Of a stretch of DNA of 64,000 nucleotides, positions 21,433 through 32,300 are shown piece after piece; the first letter of the stretch is position 1; every line of letters begins with the position of its first letter. Where the stretch lies: the NCBI GenBank assembly GCA_001766655.1, contig MJCC01000003.1, positions 1 through 64,000 of the forward strand, written 5' to 3'. Under the pieces are notes generated by a model that saw only the letters and a list, made by a program, of their open reading frames with translations, was not told the origin of the DNA and did no database searches. This stretch comes from Phytomonas francai. Lineage: Eukaryota; Euglenozoa; Kinetoplastea; Trypanosomatida; Trypanosomatidae. Both the position numbers and the translations under genes were made by a program.

Positions 21433-21975
21433 ATGTTGAAGCGATGCTTTACTCTCTTAGCTTTTGAAGTAAAAGATGTGAAAACCAAGATGATCCTTGC
21501 TCGTGCGCGATTGCAGAAAGAAAAACAAGGTGTACCCTCAGCTGATATTGACGATGAAGATCTCGCACGCGAATGCAATTTGCTTGATTCACATTCCATT
21601 TCTATTGAAGACTTGGTTCTGCAGAAGGAAAGGCTGCTGTCTATGCTCAAAGAACAAAAGTTAAAGCGTATTTCGCAGCGTGAGGCCTTCCTTATTTGGC
21701 AAGCCAAGCAAAGAGAAAAGGGTTCTGCGCATCGTTTAGACCGGCAAGCGCGAACGGCGGAAAGATACAAGCAACACCATTACCACTCACAGAAAGGGCG
21801 CATCCTTCCTATAGTGCACTCTAAGGGGGATGAGGAAAGGAGTGATAAATTAACTTGGGAATCTGCAGGTGCGAAACTTTGTAGCTCACGCGAATGCGTC
21901 TCATTGACTGAATTCTTAGTGGATAAAAAGCAATGCAACCCCTATACAGTTTTTTTATCCTTGGGCAAGCGATAG
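21433..21975 (+). CDS. Small charged helical protein, unknown function
   Basis: A 180-residue protein with a high content of Lys, Arg, Glu and Leu. Residues about 15-110 are predicted as continuous helix or coiled coil (ARARLQKEKQG; LVLQKERLLSMLKEQKLKR). A His/Gln-rich stretch follows. No domain is recognised. The start is the only upstream ATG and lies a few bases after a purine-rich leader. Expression as a real gene is supported by length, position in the cluster and amino-acid pattern only. Confidence 0.6.
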   Translation: MLKRCFTLLAFEVKDVKTKMILARARLQKEKQGVPSADIDDEDLARECNLLDSHSISIEDLVLQKERLLSMLKEQKLKRISQREAFLIWQAKQREKGSAHRLDRQARTAERYKQHHYHSQKGRILPIVHSKGDEERSDKLTWESAGAKLCSSRECVSLTEFLVDKKQCNPYTVFLSLGKR

Positions 21976-22212
21976 TGATCCCATTTCCTCCTTATTTTCT
22001 GATAGCTTCTATTCATGCATCATTAGCCAAGGGATTGCACTGCAAGAACCCTTAGTTATGACACAAAGGGGAAAAACTAATGAGGTGGACGTCGAGTGTT
22101 TGTTCTCCAGCTGCAGAACAAACTCCAATAAAGAGTTCTATTTTCTTCTAATTCTTTTTTTTTTAATTCTAATGACGTCAGAAAGTATTTAGGAAAAACA
22201 GGATAACTTTCT

Positions 22213-23208
22213 ATGTTCACTCAATTCCTCTCAACCGTGAGGGCTATTTCAGCGCGCTCTGGCGAATGGGTTAACAAATTCGGCCCAGTTGCATTGTTCG
22301 GATATGACCATGGTGCACCAGGCAGCTCAACCAAAATTTTGAAGCATTTTCATCAGTCGCCACGTGACTGTGATTTTTATGGCGAGCTCACCTTCCACGA
22401 TACCACACCGATCGAGTGTCCACCGGAGACGGTAGTTTTTCTTCCGGTATTTAAACTCGGGTCGATGGCTGAGGAAGGCGTTGCCACCAAGTCCTCACGC
22501 GAGGAATGGTTCCTGGCAACTATGGAGGCAACAGCTGATCTGTTGGAGAAAGGGTACATTCCTGTAAGTGTTGGCGGTGACGGATCCGCCACCCACGGCA
22601 TGATTGAAGCACACAAGAGACTCCTTCCTGAGGAAGATGTTGTTCTTATTCATTTCTCCGCTCATCCACGTGTAGGTGATCCAAACTTGCCTATTAATAT
22701 TATGATGGAAAAAGGACTTTTGAAAGGCGTCGTCAGTATCGCCAACCGGTGCGTATCGTCTGCAGACCGTAGAGTTCGAAAAGATCATAAAATGTTTTAC
22801 ATGGACATGAATGCCATATATTCAAAGGGACTTTTCTGTATTCGTGACATTCGAAATGATTTCCCTGTCTTTATTAGCATTAACATTGATGCTCTGGACC
22901 CAGCGTTTGCCCCTGCTGTAGAAAACCCAGTATGCGGGGGGTTATCGACGCGCGAGTTATTGCACATTCTAAGTGGTATTCGTGGCCCCAAAGTGGCTGG
23001 AATCGATATACATGGTTACAATCCTTCACTTGATATTTACCGTGGCGATAATACTGGGCTTACTCAAATTACCATTTCGAAAATTATCAAGGAAAGCATT
23101 TTTAAATCGTACTCGATTTCCACGCAGACAGAAGAGGAGGGAATGGCCCGAGTGAAGATGTTGCAGCACCAAGGCACACTTTCTGAGAATCCATATCCAG
23201 ATCATTAG
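22213..23208 (+). CDS. Arginase-like protein lacking most metal ligands
   Basis: A 331-residue member of the ureohydrolase fold. The three metal-binding motifs are altered. GGDHS becomes GGDGS (Gly124 for His). DAHxD becomes SAHPR (Ser149, His151 kept, Arg153). SxDxD becomes SINID (Asn224, Asp226 kept). Four of six manganese ligands are thus replaced. From established knowledge, T. brucei has such an arginase-like protein that folds like arginase yet has no binuclear manganese cluster and no arginase activity. So this is very likely the same non-enzymatic orthologue, role unknown. The same reading frame stays open for 66 codons beyond the TAG, probably by chance. Confidence 0.92.
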   Translation: MFTQFLSTVRAISARSGEWVNKFGPVALFGYDHGAPGSSTKILKHFHQSPRDCDFYGELTFHDTTPIECPPETVVFLPVFKLGSMAEEGVATKSSREEWFLATMEATADLLEKGYIPVSVGGDGSATHGMIEAHKRLLPEEDVVLIHFSAHPRVGDPNLPINIMMEKGLLKGVVSIANRCVSSADRRVRKDHKMFYMDMNAIYSKGLFCIRDIRNDFPVFISINIDALDPAFAPAVENPVCGGLSTRELLHILSGIRGPKVAGIDIHGYNPSLDIYRGDNTGLTQITISKIIKESIFKSYSISTQTEEEGMARVKMLQHQGTLSENPYPDH

Positions 23209-23556
23209 TTGTTGTTGTTGGTTCCCTCTCATTTAGCGTATTTTCTAGTTGAATTCATTTTCTCATCTTTCCTTTTCAGAGGGTGGGGAGAAAGGAGAGA
23301 GAAGATTCGTCCAGAGTTCATTACAGACATTGATTCAGAACTACAAACTATTTCTTTGGTTTTAGCTGGTTTGTGTGAGGAGAAAGGCATACATGAATGG
23401 AAATAGATGGATCTGAAAGAAGTGCGTATTTCCTCTATCTGAGATATTCTTAGTTATTTAATTGCTCTAATTTCTTTTTTTTTTCACCCGGTTCTAGTGA
23501 TTCAACCTAAACAGGCGACTTTTTTTTACTACTTTACAAATTTCAAACACACAAAG

Positions 23557-24822
23557 ATGGAACAAGATGGTGTTGTTGTGGTTCATGAAGAGGCTCATGA
23601 GCCACTAAATGATGAGGAACGGATCCGGCATCAGACTGAAGCTCGCGCTCTGGAGCTGAAATTGACAAAAAGGATTGCGGAACTCCAGCGCGCGAAGGAA
23701 GAGCAGGCCCTTCTGGATGAGCTACAAACGATGAACGAAATTATTATCAAGCGAAGGGAAAACCAAGAAATTTCCAATCAAAACGGCGTGAAGATTTCGC
23801 TTGCAACACTTGATACACTCAGGACACTCGAGGATGCGCTCAAGGTGGAAAATCAAAAGTCAACGGAGCTGAAAAATGTGTCCAATGTGATCTCTCAGCA
23901 GTTGGGAAACGTAGAGAAGACTCTGGAAGAGAAAAGCGCCAAGTTGCTTGCCGCTAAGCGTGCGACCGGCTGGGATGTAGCTCCAAAATACATTTCCATG
24001 GACAACGGAAACATTGACCAAAAAGAGCGGAGGGCCGCGCTTGCAGAGCTTCAGAAACATCAGAAGGTACTGAAGGAAACATCCGAACGTCTTACAAAAG
24101 AGGTCGAGCAGCTCGAGTCTCAATTGGCGGAGAGAAAAACCATCGAGGAGCAGATTGCTCAGGCTGAGGCAGAGTTGCAGCAACAAAACACGGAACGTGA
24201 TTCTCTGAACGTAAAGATCACATCGTATGAGCGCCTAAGGAAGAAAAAAGAGCGAGTGTTGGACAAATCAAAAGATAAGGAAAGCACTAAGGCAATTCGA
24301 AACATGGATAGTACCAAAAGAGCACTGTTGAACTATCTGTTGAAACTTCGCGAATCGAGTGCAAGCAACACCAAATCAATTATCTCGATGGAAATGCGTC
24401 TTCGCCAACTGGAGGCCAAGCTGGGAGATGCTGAGTTGTTTTTGAAGCAAGTGTTTGCTGAGATTCCGAATGATCAGCCTATGACAGGTATTGACAATAA
24501 TGCGACTGACGTACCCCTAATTGCGTTTGAGGAACTAAGCCGAGAACTTGCGCTTTCTCACGAAACAATTATGCAGCGCGATAAGCAACTTGACACCTAT
24601 GACAGCAAGATAGAGAGGCTGGAGAAGAAGATGATTGTGATTCGAAAAGCGATCGCATCGCGTGCTGTTTCATCGGAATTGCTGAATCAGAAAAAAGAAC
24701 GCACCTTCGGGTCTTTGATGGGCAAGGCTAACTGCCTGAGTAAGGATTTTGACAGTGAGTGTTCCCGATTAACCAAGGAAAACGAGAACCTGCGAAGGCA
24801 GCTTGCCATGATGCAAAACTGA
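23557..24822 (+). CDS. Long coiled-coil protein
   Basis: A 421-residue protein. The ATG at 23557 is used because the longer frame upstream starts at GTG inside a pyrimidine tract. Almost the whole length is predicted coiled coil, rich in Glu, Lys, Gln and Leu (residues about 18-300 and 330-420), with a short Pro/Asp/Asn break near 305-325. There is no head domain or membrane segment. Proteins of this kind in trypanosomatids are often flagellar, basal-body or cytoskeletal, but nothing in the sequence fixes the place. It follows the arginase-like gene at 348 bases. Confidence 0.75.
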   Translation: MEQDGVVVVHEEAHEPLNDEERIRHQTEARALELKLTKRIAELQRAKEEQALLDELQTMNEIIIKRRENQEISNQNGVKISLATLDTLRTLEDALKVENQKSTELKNVSNVISQQLGNVEKTLEEKSAKLLAAKRATGWDVAPKYISMDNGNIDQKERRAALAELQKHQKVLKETSERLTKEVEQLESQLAERKTIEEQIAQAEAELQQQNTERDSLNVKITSYERLRKKKERVLDKSKDKESTKAIRNMDSTKRALLNYLLKLRESSASNTKSIISMEMRLRQLEAKLGDAELFLKQVFAEIPNDQPMTGIDNNATDVPLIAFEELSRELALSHETIMQRDKQLDTYDSKIERLEKKMIVIRKAIASRAVSSELLNQKKERTFGSLMGKANCLSKDFDSECSRLTKENENLRRQLAMMQN

Positions 24823-25342
24823 TGTGATTGAATTAACGGACAATAATCGTCAGGTAAAAGGTTCTTACCTTATTGATATACACGTGTTTTTATTTATAGG
24901 CGATTACGTCAATGTAGCGAAAAGACGTTTCGACGTCTTTCCATTTTTTCAACGTATTATTATTATTATCATTATTATATCAACTTTAGTGAAAAGTTGT
25001 TAATTTTTTTTTACTACATGTTGTTAGGTTTGGAAGTATTCTAGTTTTCAGTCATAAACGTGCGTGTGTGTGTGTGTGTGTGTGTATTTTATTGTATAAA
25101 ATGTTTTATTTTTCTCTTTGTAGTTTTTTTTATGAGCAGTTGAATTGGAAATGAATTTTTCATTTGGTATATACGCAAGTGATCGTATCTATTACTTTCT
25201 ACTTGAATTGCATATTGTATTTAATCATCCTCGAGTGAGGCTTGATAGGATATTTTCGATCCTTTTCATCGTTCTTTACAGCATTCATAATAAAAGCACA
25301 TAATATACACTAGAATAGCCATATTTTTAAGGGAAACCAACG

Positions 25343-25381
<39 letters not shown>

Positions 25382-25453
25382 AGCATTTGGATTCACTTAT
25401 AAAATTGCTTTTGGTGTGTAGTGATTCTATCACATTCAAGATAAAAATATAAG
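24823..25453. other. Intergenic with (GT)n and (TA)n microsatellites
   Basis: No gene. A (GT)n run lies at about 25064-25084 and a (TA)n run at about 25347-25378, the second shortly upstream of the next gene's ATG. Confidence 0.6.
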
Positions 25454-26320
25454 ATGTCAATTGTGGAGGAGGTCAAGGCAAATTATCACCTTGTGGTGTC
25501 ACCAGGATATGTAGAAAAGGCAAAGCTCTTGAAGTATGAATTAAATGCTGTTGACGTCTTTCGTATGGCATTAATGGATGATATTAAGAAAGTGAGTGAC
25601 TCTAGTACACTCCCATTTGGAATTGCCTCACAAACAAACACGTCTCTTCCTTCTTCCATTGTCCTTCAAATCAAAAGCGGACGCGATGCTACACAGCCGT
25701 TACGTCCTAGCTTAGACTCTGCAGACGAGGAAGATATCTTTAATTCGGCTCTTCAAAAAACTACTAATCGTCGTCTGCTGCGACTTATCTTGACAGATGG
25801 ATACACAGATATCCCTGCTATTGAGTTATCCACTCTTAATACATTTAAGGGTATCCCTGTTCCAGGAGAGAAGATTCTTATTAAAGCTGGATCTAAAGTG
25901 CTCAACGGGTCTATTATTATGACTGAGGATAGTGTCACCTTACTCGGTGGTGAAGTCAAGGAACTGAAGCAAGAATACCTTGCCCAGAGAAAACGTGTGA
26001 ACACAGGATCTCAGGCAAACAAGGGATTAGAAGGTGCACCATGTTTTGTCCCATTACAGACAGAATCCAAATTTAAGACACACAATTACAGCCAGTCTGG
26101 TGAACGCCACGGTCATCATGATCCTTTGAGCAACCACCATCAACTTTTTCGTGGTAGAGATCGAGGGAATAGGAGTTGTATAGATCAACTGAACCAAAAA
26201 TCTTCCTTCCATCGGAAAGGACAAAATCGTGATGGACCTTATCATGGCAACTCAGGCGCTTCATTTCATTCTTTTTCCCAGCGCGAAAGGGCAAATCGTG
26301 GTGGTTATAGAAGTTTCTGA
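25454..26320 (+). CDS. RMI1/TDRD3-type OB-fold protein with Arg/Gly-rich tail
   Basis: A 288-residue protein. The block at about 100-180 is diagnostic of the RMI1/TDRD3 N-terminal OB fold: NRRLLRLILTDGYTDIPAIE, then GIPVPGEKILIKAGSKVLNG, then a strand ending in LLGGEV. RMI1 binds topoisomerase III and a RecQ helicase to dissolve recombination intermediates; T. brucei RMI1 is known to limit antigenic-variation recombination. TDRD3 uses the same fold with TOP3B in RNA metabolism. The C-terminal 70 residues are rich in Arg, Gly, His and Ser (RGRDRGNRS, RERANRGGYRSF), more like the RNA-linked partner. The two cannot be separated here. The frame continues with more Arg/Gly-rich sequence after the TGA. 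Confidence 0.8.
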   Translation: MSIVEEVKANYHLVVSPGYVEKAKLLKYELNAVDVFRMALMDDIKKVSDSSTLPFGIASQTNTSLPSSIVLQIKSGRDATQPLRPSLDSADEEDIFNSALQKTTNRRLLRLILTDGYTDIPAIELSTLNTFKGIPVPGEKILIKAGSKVLNGSIIMTEDSVTLLGGEVKELKQEYLAQRKRVNTGSQANKGLEGAPCFVPLQTESKFKTHNYSQSGERHGHHDPLSNHHQLFRGRDRGNRSCIDQLNQKSSFHRKGQNRDGPYHGNSGASFHSFSQRERANRGGYRSF

Positions 26321-26575
26321 ATTGTCAGAACCAATGCGAATTTTGTTCGTGGTTATGGATCTTTTCCCCGTGCTTGTGAAGGAGGGCGTAAGGGTCAATT
26401 TGAGTTTTTAACTAGGCTACTTTTTTGTCGTCATGATGGATGCATTTATACTGCAGCTCCTTTTTTATTATACTCAGCTTCTTGGCATACGCGAAGATTT
26501 TAGCCAGATACTGCTGCTAAGTCTTATGGATTTGATTGGATTTCGGATAGGCTGAAAGTCGTATTTGGCATATGA
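26321..26575 (+). pseudogene. In-frame Arg/Gly-rich continuation after the OB-fold gene
   Basis: Past the TGA at 26318-26320 the same frame stays open for 60 codons to a TAG at 26501. The first half resembles the tail it follows (ANFVRGYGSFPRACEGGRKG). A further 23 codons (TAAKSYGFDWISDRLKVVF) run to a TGA at 26573. This may be the original C-terminus of the gene, cut off by a nonsense mutation, or a readthrough extension. No start codon of its own is suitable. Confidence 0.35.
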
Positions 26576-26685
26576 AATTCTCTATCTGTGGATTCGCTTT
26601 TGTGATGGTATATCTAAACGAGCTCCCCTAGCTCCAGTACTTTGCGATATTTATGTTCACGTCACTTATTTAAACACTCTGTCGC

Positions 26686-27255
26686 ATGATTGGAAGTTCC
26701 GACTTAATTTATCCGGAAGTCAGCGATGAAGAGACAATTGCCTTCCTTCAAAAGCATATGAAACCATCCTTGAAAAAGATGCTTCGGAAAATCCTAATTG
26801 TAACGCTGCTCGCTTCTTCAGAAACGTGTTGCATGGAGTCGTAAGACTTGAAAACGGAACTTAAACGCTTCGAGAGTTTACTTGGTCAGTGACATATATG
26901 TAAAGGGGGGGGGGGAGGTTCTTTGGCACTAATTATCTCCTTTTAAGGCCCTACCCCTGGTTTGCCTGCAGCGGTCAGCTTCTTGTAGCCCAATTTATGG
27001 TAGAGAAAGGTAACATACACTTGGTTTTTTCCCTCAACCAGGTATCCTGGATCATGAACACCTCGACGTGAACAACTTTATTTAAACATTATTGGCAAAT
27101 ATTTACGAGATGATTGCACTATTACATTCCACCCCAATGATCCAACAGATCCCTATAGGGAGACTAGAGAGCCAAAGGTTTCGGATTCTGGTAAGACTCC
27201 CTTGCATGTGAGGGGACGAAGCTTTTCTCATGGTTTATTTTATTTGTGTCTGTAG
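26686..27255 (+). pseudogene. Frameshifted relic of an unidentified plus-strand gene
   Basis: Coding-like segments follow one another in different frames. One is a 52-codon ATG-started frame at 26686-26844 (SSDLIYPEVSDEETIAFLQKH). It is overlapped by NPNCNAARFFRNVLHGVV, then WFACSGQLLVAQFMVEKGN (near 26965), GILDHEHLDVNNF (near 27045) and DCTITFHPNDPTDPYRETRE (near 27120), ending at about 27255. A run of G (26906-26916) interrupts it. The pattern is that of a decayed gene; I do not recognise the product. The 300 bases from here to the next ATG show no further gene. Confidence 0.4.
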
Positions 27256-27581
27256 GAGGCCTATTCACACACACAAAACAGTAACGGGCAGATTAAAAAG
27301 ATGACCGTTATTTTCAGCTAGTATTTTGTCCTTGAAGTTTGGGGACTTATCGGTTCTGTAAGGGAAAAAATACAAATTGCTGACATCGTGACTTCAGTCT
27401 CAAGTCTAGATTTTTGATGCGATCTGTTTCTTTAAAAAAATGATCGACTCCATGTGATGTTAAATGGGACCGGTTTCACGAATTTTATATTTTCCAATAG
27501 CTTTTTTCACTCTTTTATAAAATTTATTAGCTTACCACTATTGTATTTCTACGATCTTAAAAGCATATATTACTTACAAAA

Positions 27582-28718
27582 ATGTCTGAGCAAAATAAGG
27601 GTATGCGAGCCGTTATCCTTGTCGGAGGATTTGGCACCCGGCTTCGTCCCCTAACATTTACTGTACCCAAACCCTTGGTCCCCATGTGTAACAAACCGAT
27701 GATCATTCATCAGGTGGAGGCCCTTAAGAGAGCTGGTGTTACAGAAGTGATTCTTGCTGTTGCCTATCGAGCCGAAGTTATGAAGGCTGAGATGGATAAA
27801 TGGGCGGACAAGATAGGTGTTTCGTTTGTCTATTCTGTCGAAGATGAACCATTGGGTACTGCTGGACCCCTTTCACTGATGCGCGAGATTCTTATGAAAG
27901 ACAGCAATCCCTTCTTTGTACTTAACTCGGACGTTGTTTGCAAATATCCACTTGAAGATTTCCTTAATTTTCACCGAGCCCATGGCAGAGAAGGAAGCAT
28001 CATGGTTACCCAAGTCAAGGATTGGGATAAGTACGGTGTAGTGGTTTATGATGAAAAAACATCCTATATCGAAAGGTTCGTTGAGAAACCTAAGCATTTC
28101 GTTGGCGATCGTATTAATGCCGGTATTTATATTTTTAACAAGAGTATGCTGTCCCGCATTCCAGAGGGAAGGGCTTCCATGGAGAGGCTGGTTTTCCCGA
28201 GCATGGCCGCTGACAATCAACTTAGCGCTTATAACTTGGAGGGGTTTTGGATGGATGTTGGGCAGCCTCATGATTTTATCACAGGGATGTGCAAACTTTT
28301 GCCCGTTCTGGATGAAACTACTTACAAAACGGAGGAACCCCATGTTGAACAAACGCGTGATGGGTTAAAGCCTGATTTTAAGGTTCTTGGGAGCGTGCTA
28401 ATAGATCCCAGTGCCACTATTGGTGCCGGTTCTGTTATCGGACCTAACGTTTCGATCGGTCCTAACTGTAAGATTGGCCCCTGTTGTCACATTCATTCTG
28501 CAGCGATTTTTGAAAACACAACTATTGGGACTGCTACAGTGATTTCGGAAAGCATTATTGGTTGGAACAATTGCATTGGTAACTGGTGTCATGTCGAGAA
28601 TCACACTGTTCTTGGTAACGATGTAGAAGTGAGTGATGATGTTGTTCTAAATTGTGTAAAAGTACTTCCTAACAAAACCATATCAAAAAATTATTTTGAA
28701 CCTGAGATATTAATGTGA
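27582..28718 (+). CDS. GDP-mannose pyrophosphorylase (mannose-1-phosphate guanylyltransferase)
   Basis: A 378-residue protein matching the eukaryotic enzyme in length and order. The nucleotidyltransferase signature is near the N-terminus (ILVGGFGTRLRPLTFTVPKP), with FFVLNSDVVC for metal binding and RFVEKPKHFVGDRINAGIYI later. The C-terminal third is a left-handed beta helix of hexapeptide repeats (SATIGAGSVIGPNVSIGPNC and on). It makes GDP-mannose from mannose-1-phosphate and GTP in the cytosol (glycosomal location has been discussed in trypanosomatids), feeding GPI anchors, N-glycans and other mannosylated surface molecules. No peroxisomal-type C-terminal SKL is present; the protein ends in EILM. 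Confidence 0.97.
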   Translation: MSEQNKGMRAVILVGGFGTRLRPLTFTVPKPLVPMCNKPMIIHQVEALKRAGVTEVILAVAYRAEVMKAEMDKWADKIGVSFVYSVEDEPLGTAGPLSLMREILMKDSNPFFVLNSDVVCKYPLEDFLNFHRAHGREGSIMVTQVKDWDKYGVVVYDEKTSYIERFVEKPKHFVGDRINAGIYIFNKSMLSRIPEGRASMERLVFPSMAADNQLSAYNLEGFWMDVGQPHDFITGMCKLLPVLDETTYKTEEPHVEQTRDGLKPDFKVLGSVLIDPSATIGAGSVIGPNVSIGPNCKIGPCCHIHSAAIFENTTIGTATVISESIIGWNNCIGNWCHVENHTVLGNDVEVSDDVVLNCVKVLPNKTISKNYFEPEILM

Positions 28719-29152
28719 TTTCTCAAAATAGTCTGTTTGTTTGTGACCATAATTTCTTTCCCATTCAAACAGGAATACGCATTATCTTTGAATTTTGTCA
28801 AAAGTATTGGATTTATTGAGTAGACAAGCATATGTATCTTCCGGACGTCTTCTTTGTTTCGCGTTTTCGTATTTGTTAATTTATTAATGTTATTATTGTT
28901 ATTCAACCTTCAAAAAGTCTACACTTTGTATTGATATATGTCTGAAACTTATATATATTCGGATACATGGCTAAAGTAAAGTTAAAACTATTGAAAGGTG
29001 AAAGTGTTATGAGATTATTTATTTTACTCAAATATCTATGCAAGTGGAATAATTTTTTCCCATTCTTACGGTATAAACTATTGACCTTAGAATGCTATAG
29101 AAACTTGAGGTATTGATATTTATATATTATGGTACTAATCTCTAAATCGTAT

Positions 29153-29192
<40 letters not shown>

Positions 29193-29351
29193 TCATGTAT
29201 ATTCGTGACTTAGAGGCAGTTATGCTGTTTCCCTGTAATTTTTATTTATCCATGTTTTTACTATTGCTTCAACGCTTTCTGGCTTCACTACTATTTTCTT
29301 TTTAAAGTATCTAGCTCGATAGAAAAGTCTAAAGAAAACTTTTTTTAAGCA
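28719..29351. other. Intergenic, AT-rich with long (TA)n run
   Basis: No gene. A (TA)n run of about 36 bases lies near 29156-29191. The polypyrimidine tract for the next gene is around 29255-29305. Confidence 0.6.
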
Positions 29352-32300
29352 ATGAATGAAAAAAGAAGGGATGCCATACAAAGAAGTTGGCTTGATGTGC
29401 GCTGCACTTTAATAGGAAGTGCACAACATGAGACTGTGATGAAAAGGTTTCTGGACGACTTTCTTTCTGAGATTCATTTCCGCACTGATGCACAATTCAA
29501 GACATATTTTGGTGATGGTAATACATTAGTAAATATGTTGTGTACTGTTTTTGTGCACAACTCAAAGCGTATCCTTGCCGCCCCTGCTGAGGAGGCAGTC
29601 TCGTTAGCTTCGACTCCGTACCAGAACAAGTTGGTGGACTCTCTTCTTCTTTTAGTGTCCTGCAAACCTTATCCGGATCAATCCCTGGCAAGCTTGGCTG
29701 CGAGTTTCGAGCTATTTGGGTATTACAACATTGTTTCTACCTTGCTTTTGCTGCATGCTGAATTGATGAGCTCATTAAAACAAGCAGCGCACAGACTTTC
29801 TGATCCAGTAAGTCAATCTAACCTGAGGTATATGCGTCTTGTGCAAGAGATAATATGTTGCCCGCAACCTCACCTAAACCGTAAAAGTATCAATGAAGCG
29901 ACGCAGCCGAAATACATCAGCCTAGTGGCGACAACCTTGGCGAGGTGTCGCACGACGCTCCGGAGTGATATCAATGCCTCTGCCCTTGCAGAGATCACGT
30001 CCAAAGTTTTGCAACAGCAGATCCTGTATTCCCTGACTATGGAGCCCATCCATCAGGCCATATCTTTGCTGGAGAACAGCATTGGAAGTGAGCAAGTTGA
30101 TGTCTGCAGCGAGAACAAGTCACACGTTGCTGTGAGCCTCACGTGCTTGCTAGAGTGCGTAGCTTTTGCCTCACAGCATGTGGGATATCCGATCAAAGAA
30201 ACGCTCGACTTTGGAGCTATAGCCGCTATGATGCTCGCCCTTTCAAAGGAATTAGAGGATTCAGAGTCGTTGTTATGTAAAAGGATTTTAATATGCTTTG
30301 AAAAGATGGTTAATTCGTCAAGAGCGACACCAGAATCAGAAACCTCAGTTTCTAGGGAGCGTACTGGCATTCGTCAGATCCTTCCAGAAACCTTTAGTAA
30401 GCTTCAGCAAAAAATACTTGGAGCTCTAACGAGTGGGTGTGGTAAGACGGTCAAACCCTCAATTAACTGTCCGGGTGTGTTTCAATCCCTGTTAACGCTA
30501 TTTATATGCTCGTCTTCTGTAATGCTCATTGAGTGCTATGGTGTGCAACTATTCCGTCTCCTGTTATTTGAAGGTGTGGACAACTCGTTGCGCGAGTTCG
30601 TGTTGCTATCGTGCCATGAAAATATTGCCTCACTTACCTCGCAGCAACTACGCTTTTTTCTGGACTTTCTGTCCCAGCTCAATGAGAACGATGATATTTT
30701 AAACCACATCAAATTCGTCATGAATGGCTTTTGTACAAAAAATGTTATTGCAACACCCTGTAAAATACTTCTGATGGAATTTTTCATTAGCTGCTGCGAA
30801 CGAATGCCGCCTGCTGTGGTCTTGGCGCTAAGAAGTGGCATTATTTCAGCCTCCTTGCGGTATGTCTTGAGCCTGCTTTCCAAAAACGATACGGAATTAT
30901 CTTTATTCGTTGAGAAGGCAGCCGTGCTTTGGAAAATGCTTGTGAGATCACCGGCCGCCACGCGCTTTTTAGATCTTGACCATACACCCCATCTCCTCTT
31001 AAGCACTATTCTTGAATCCAGCGGCAGACATAAACACAATTTATCTGTCATTCTGAGGGATATGTTCACGAGCCTTGTGGTCAAGACTGGAGCTTTCTAC
31101 GGTACTCTCATATCAAGTATTTCGCAATACACTGAAACAAGACCGTGGCGGCCAGGGGCTTCTACCCTTCTTGCAGTCCTTGTAGCAACACTGAAGACAG
31201 GGAAGCATTGCGAGGATGCCATCAAGGGGAATGCGATTGAACTGTGCCTAGCGATGGTGTATGACATTAACAACAGCGAAGCTCCACGTGTGGATTTGCA
31301 CTTCATCGGGTGCTGTTTGTGTTTCCTTCTTCCTGCAGTGTGTTATAGCGATGTCTGGGATGTGTTTGACTCGTCTCTAGCAAGCCTTCCTCGCACAACG
31401 CGTAACGTTCAGTTTATGCTCGATTTATGTTGTGGGTTTTTCTCTACGAATGAAAGCATCTCGGCTTGCTTTTCGTATTTTGAGTCGGGTGACGAAACGG
31501 TTTTCGACGCAATGCGCAGCTCGTCTGTCTTTTATGGCCCATACACAGTCTTAGAGCGGCCCTTCTGTGAGCTTAAGCACCCACTTAAGATTCTTATCCA
31601 CTGGGCGAGTGAGGAGCGCTCTGCACTGGAAGACAAATGCGGTGACCCTATCGCAAGCGATGTGGCGTTGGCGGTCGAAAAATTTCTTCTTTCTACAAAA
31701 ATCAAACTCCCAAATTCCTTTCTTGCGCAATATATTCTTCAATGGAAACAACCAAAATTGCTCTGTTGTGTGCGAGATGTCGCTGGTAAGGAGTTCAACG
31801 ACCTTTTTTTCGGTGGTGATGACAACTTGGATGCTGTTGATTTAAAGGCTAATGCCTGGATAGCAGCCCTTCAAATTCGTGACGGTGAGTCTGTGGAGAA
31901 CCGATGTAATATTGAGTTTTCCGAAGCTAGCGGTGCCTCCGGCACGGTTCGCTGCGTTGGCGAAATGTGGCCGTCTTCCGATGGCTACTCAACTGAGACC
32001 TGGGTTTACTGGAACTACCTATCTGCTCTTGAGCGGAAGGATCAACGCAACTCGTTGTGGCAACTATCGTGGTCCACTCCTGATACGAACTTCTCTGTTT
32101 CTTTTTTGGTGAACCCTTCAGAGGAATATTGCCACTACCTTTATCAAGAAAATTCCAACACCACATCTGTAGAACTTCCCTTTATTCCCCCGGGCAGGTG
32201 GGTGCACCTCGTGACATGCCATTCTCGCAACACGCTGAACTCATCAACTCTCCAGGTTTACTATGACGGCGTATTAGTTAACGTATCGCCTTGCGCATAC

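Noticed and set aside
15875..26575. Reassigned stop codons as an explanation for frames continuing past stops
   Set aside because: Many long genes here, including a 2990-codon one, contain no internal stops and end in normal TAA/TAG/TGA, so genome-wide reassignment as in Blastocrithidia does not fit.
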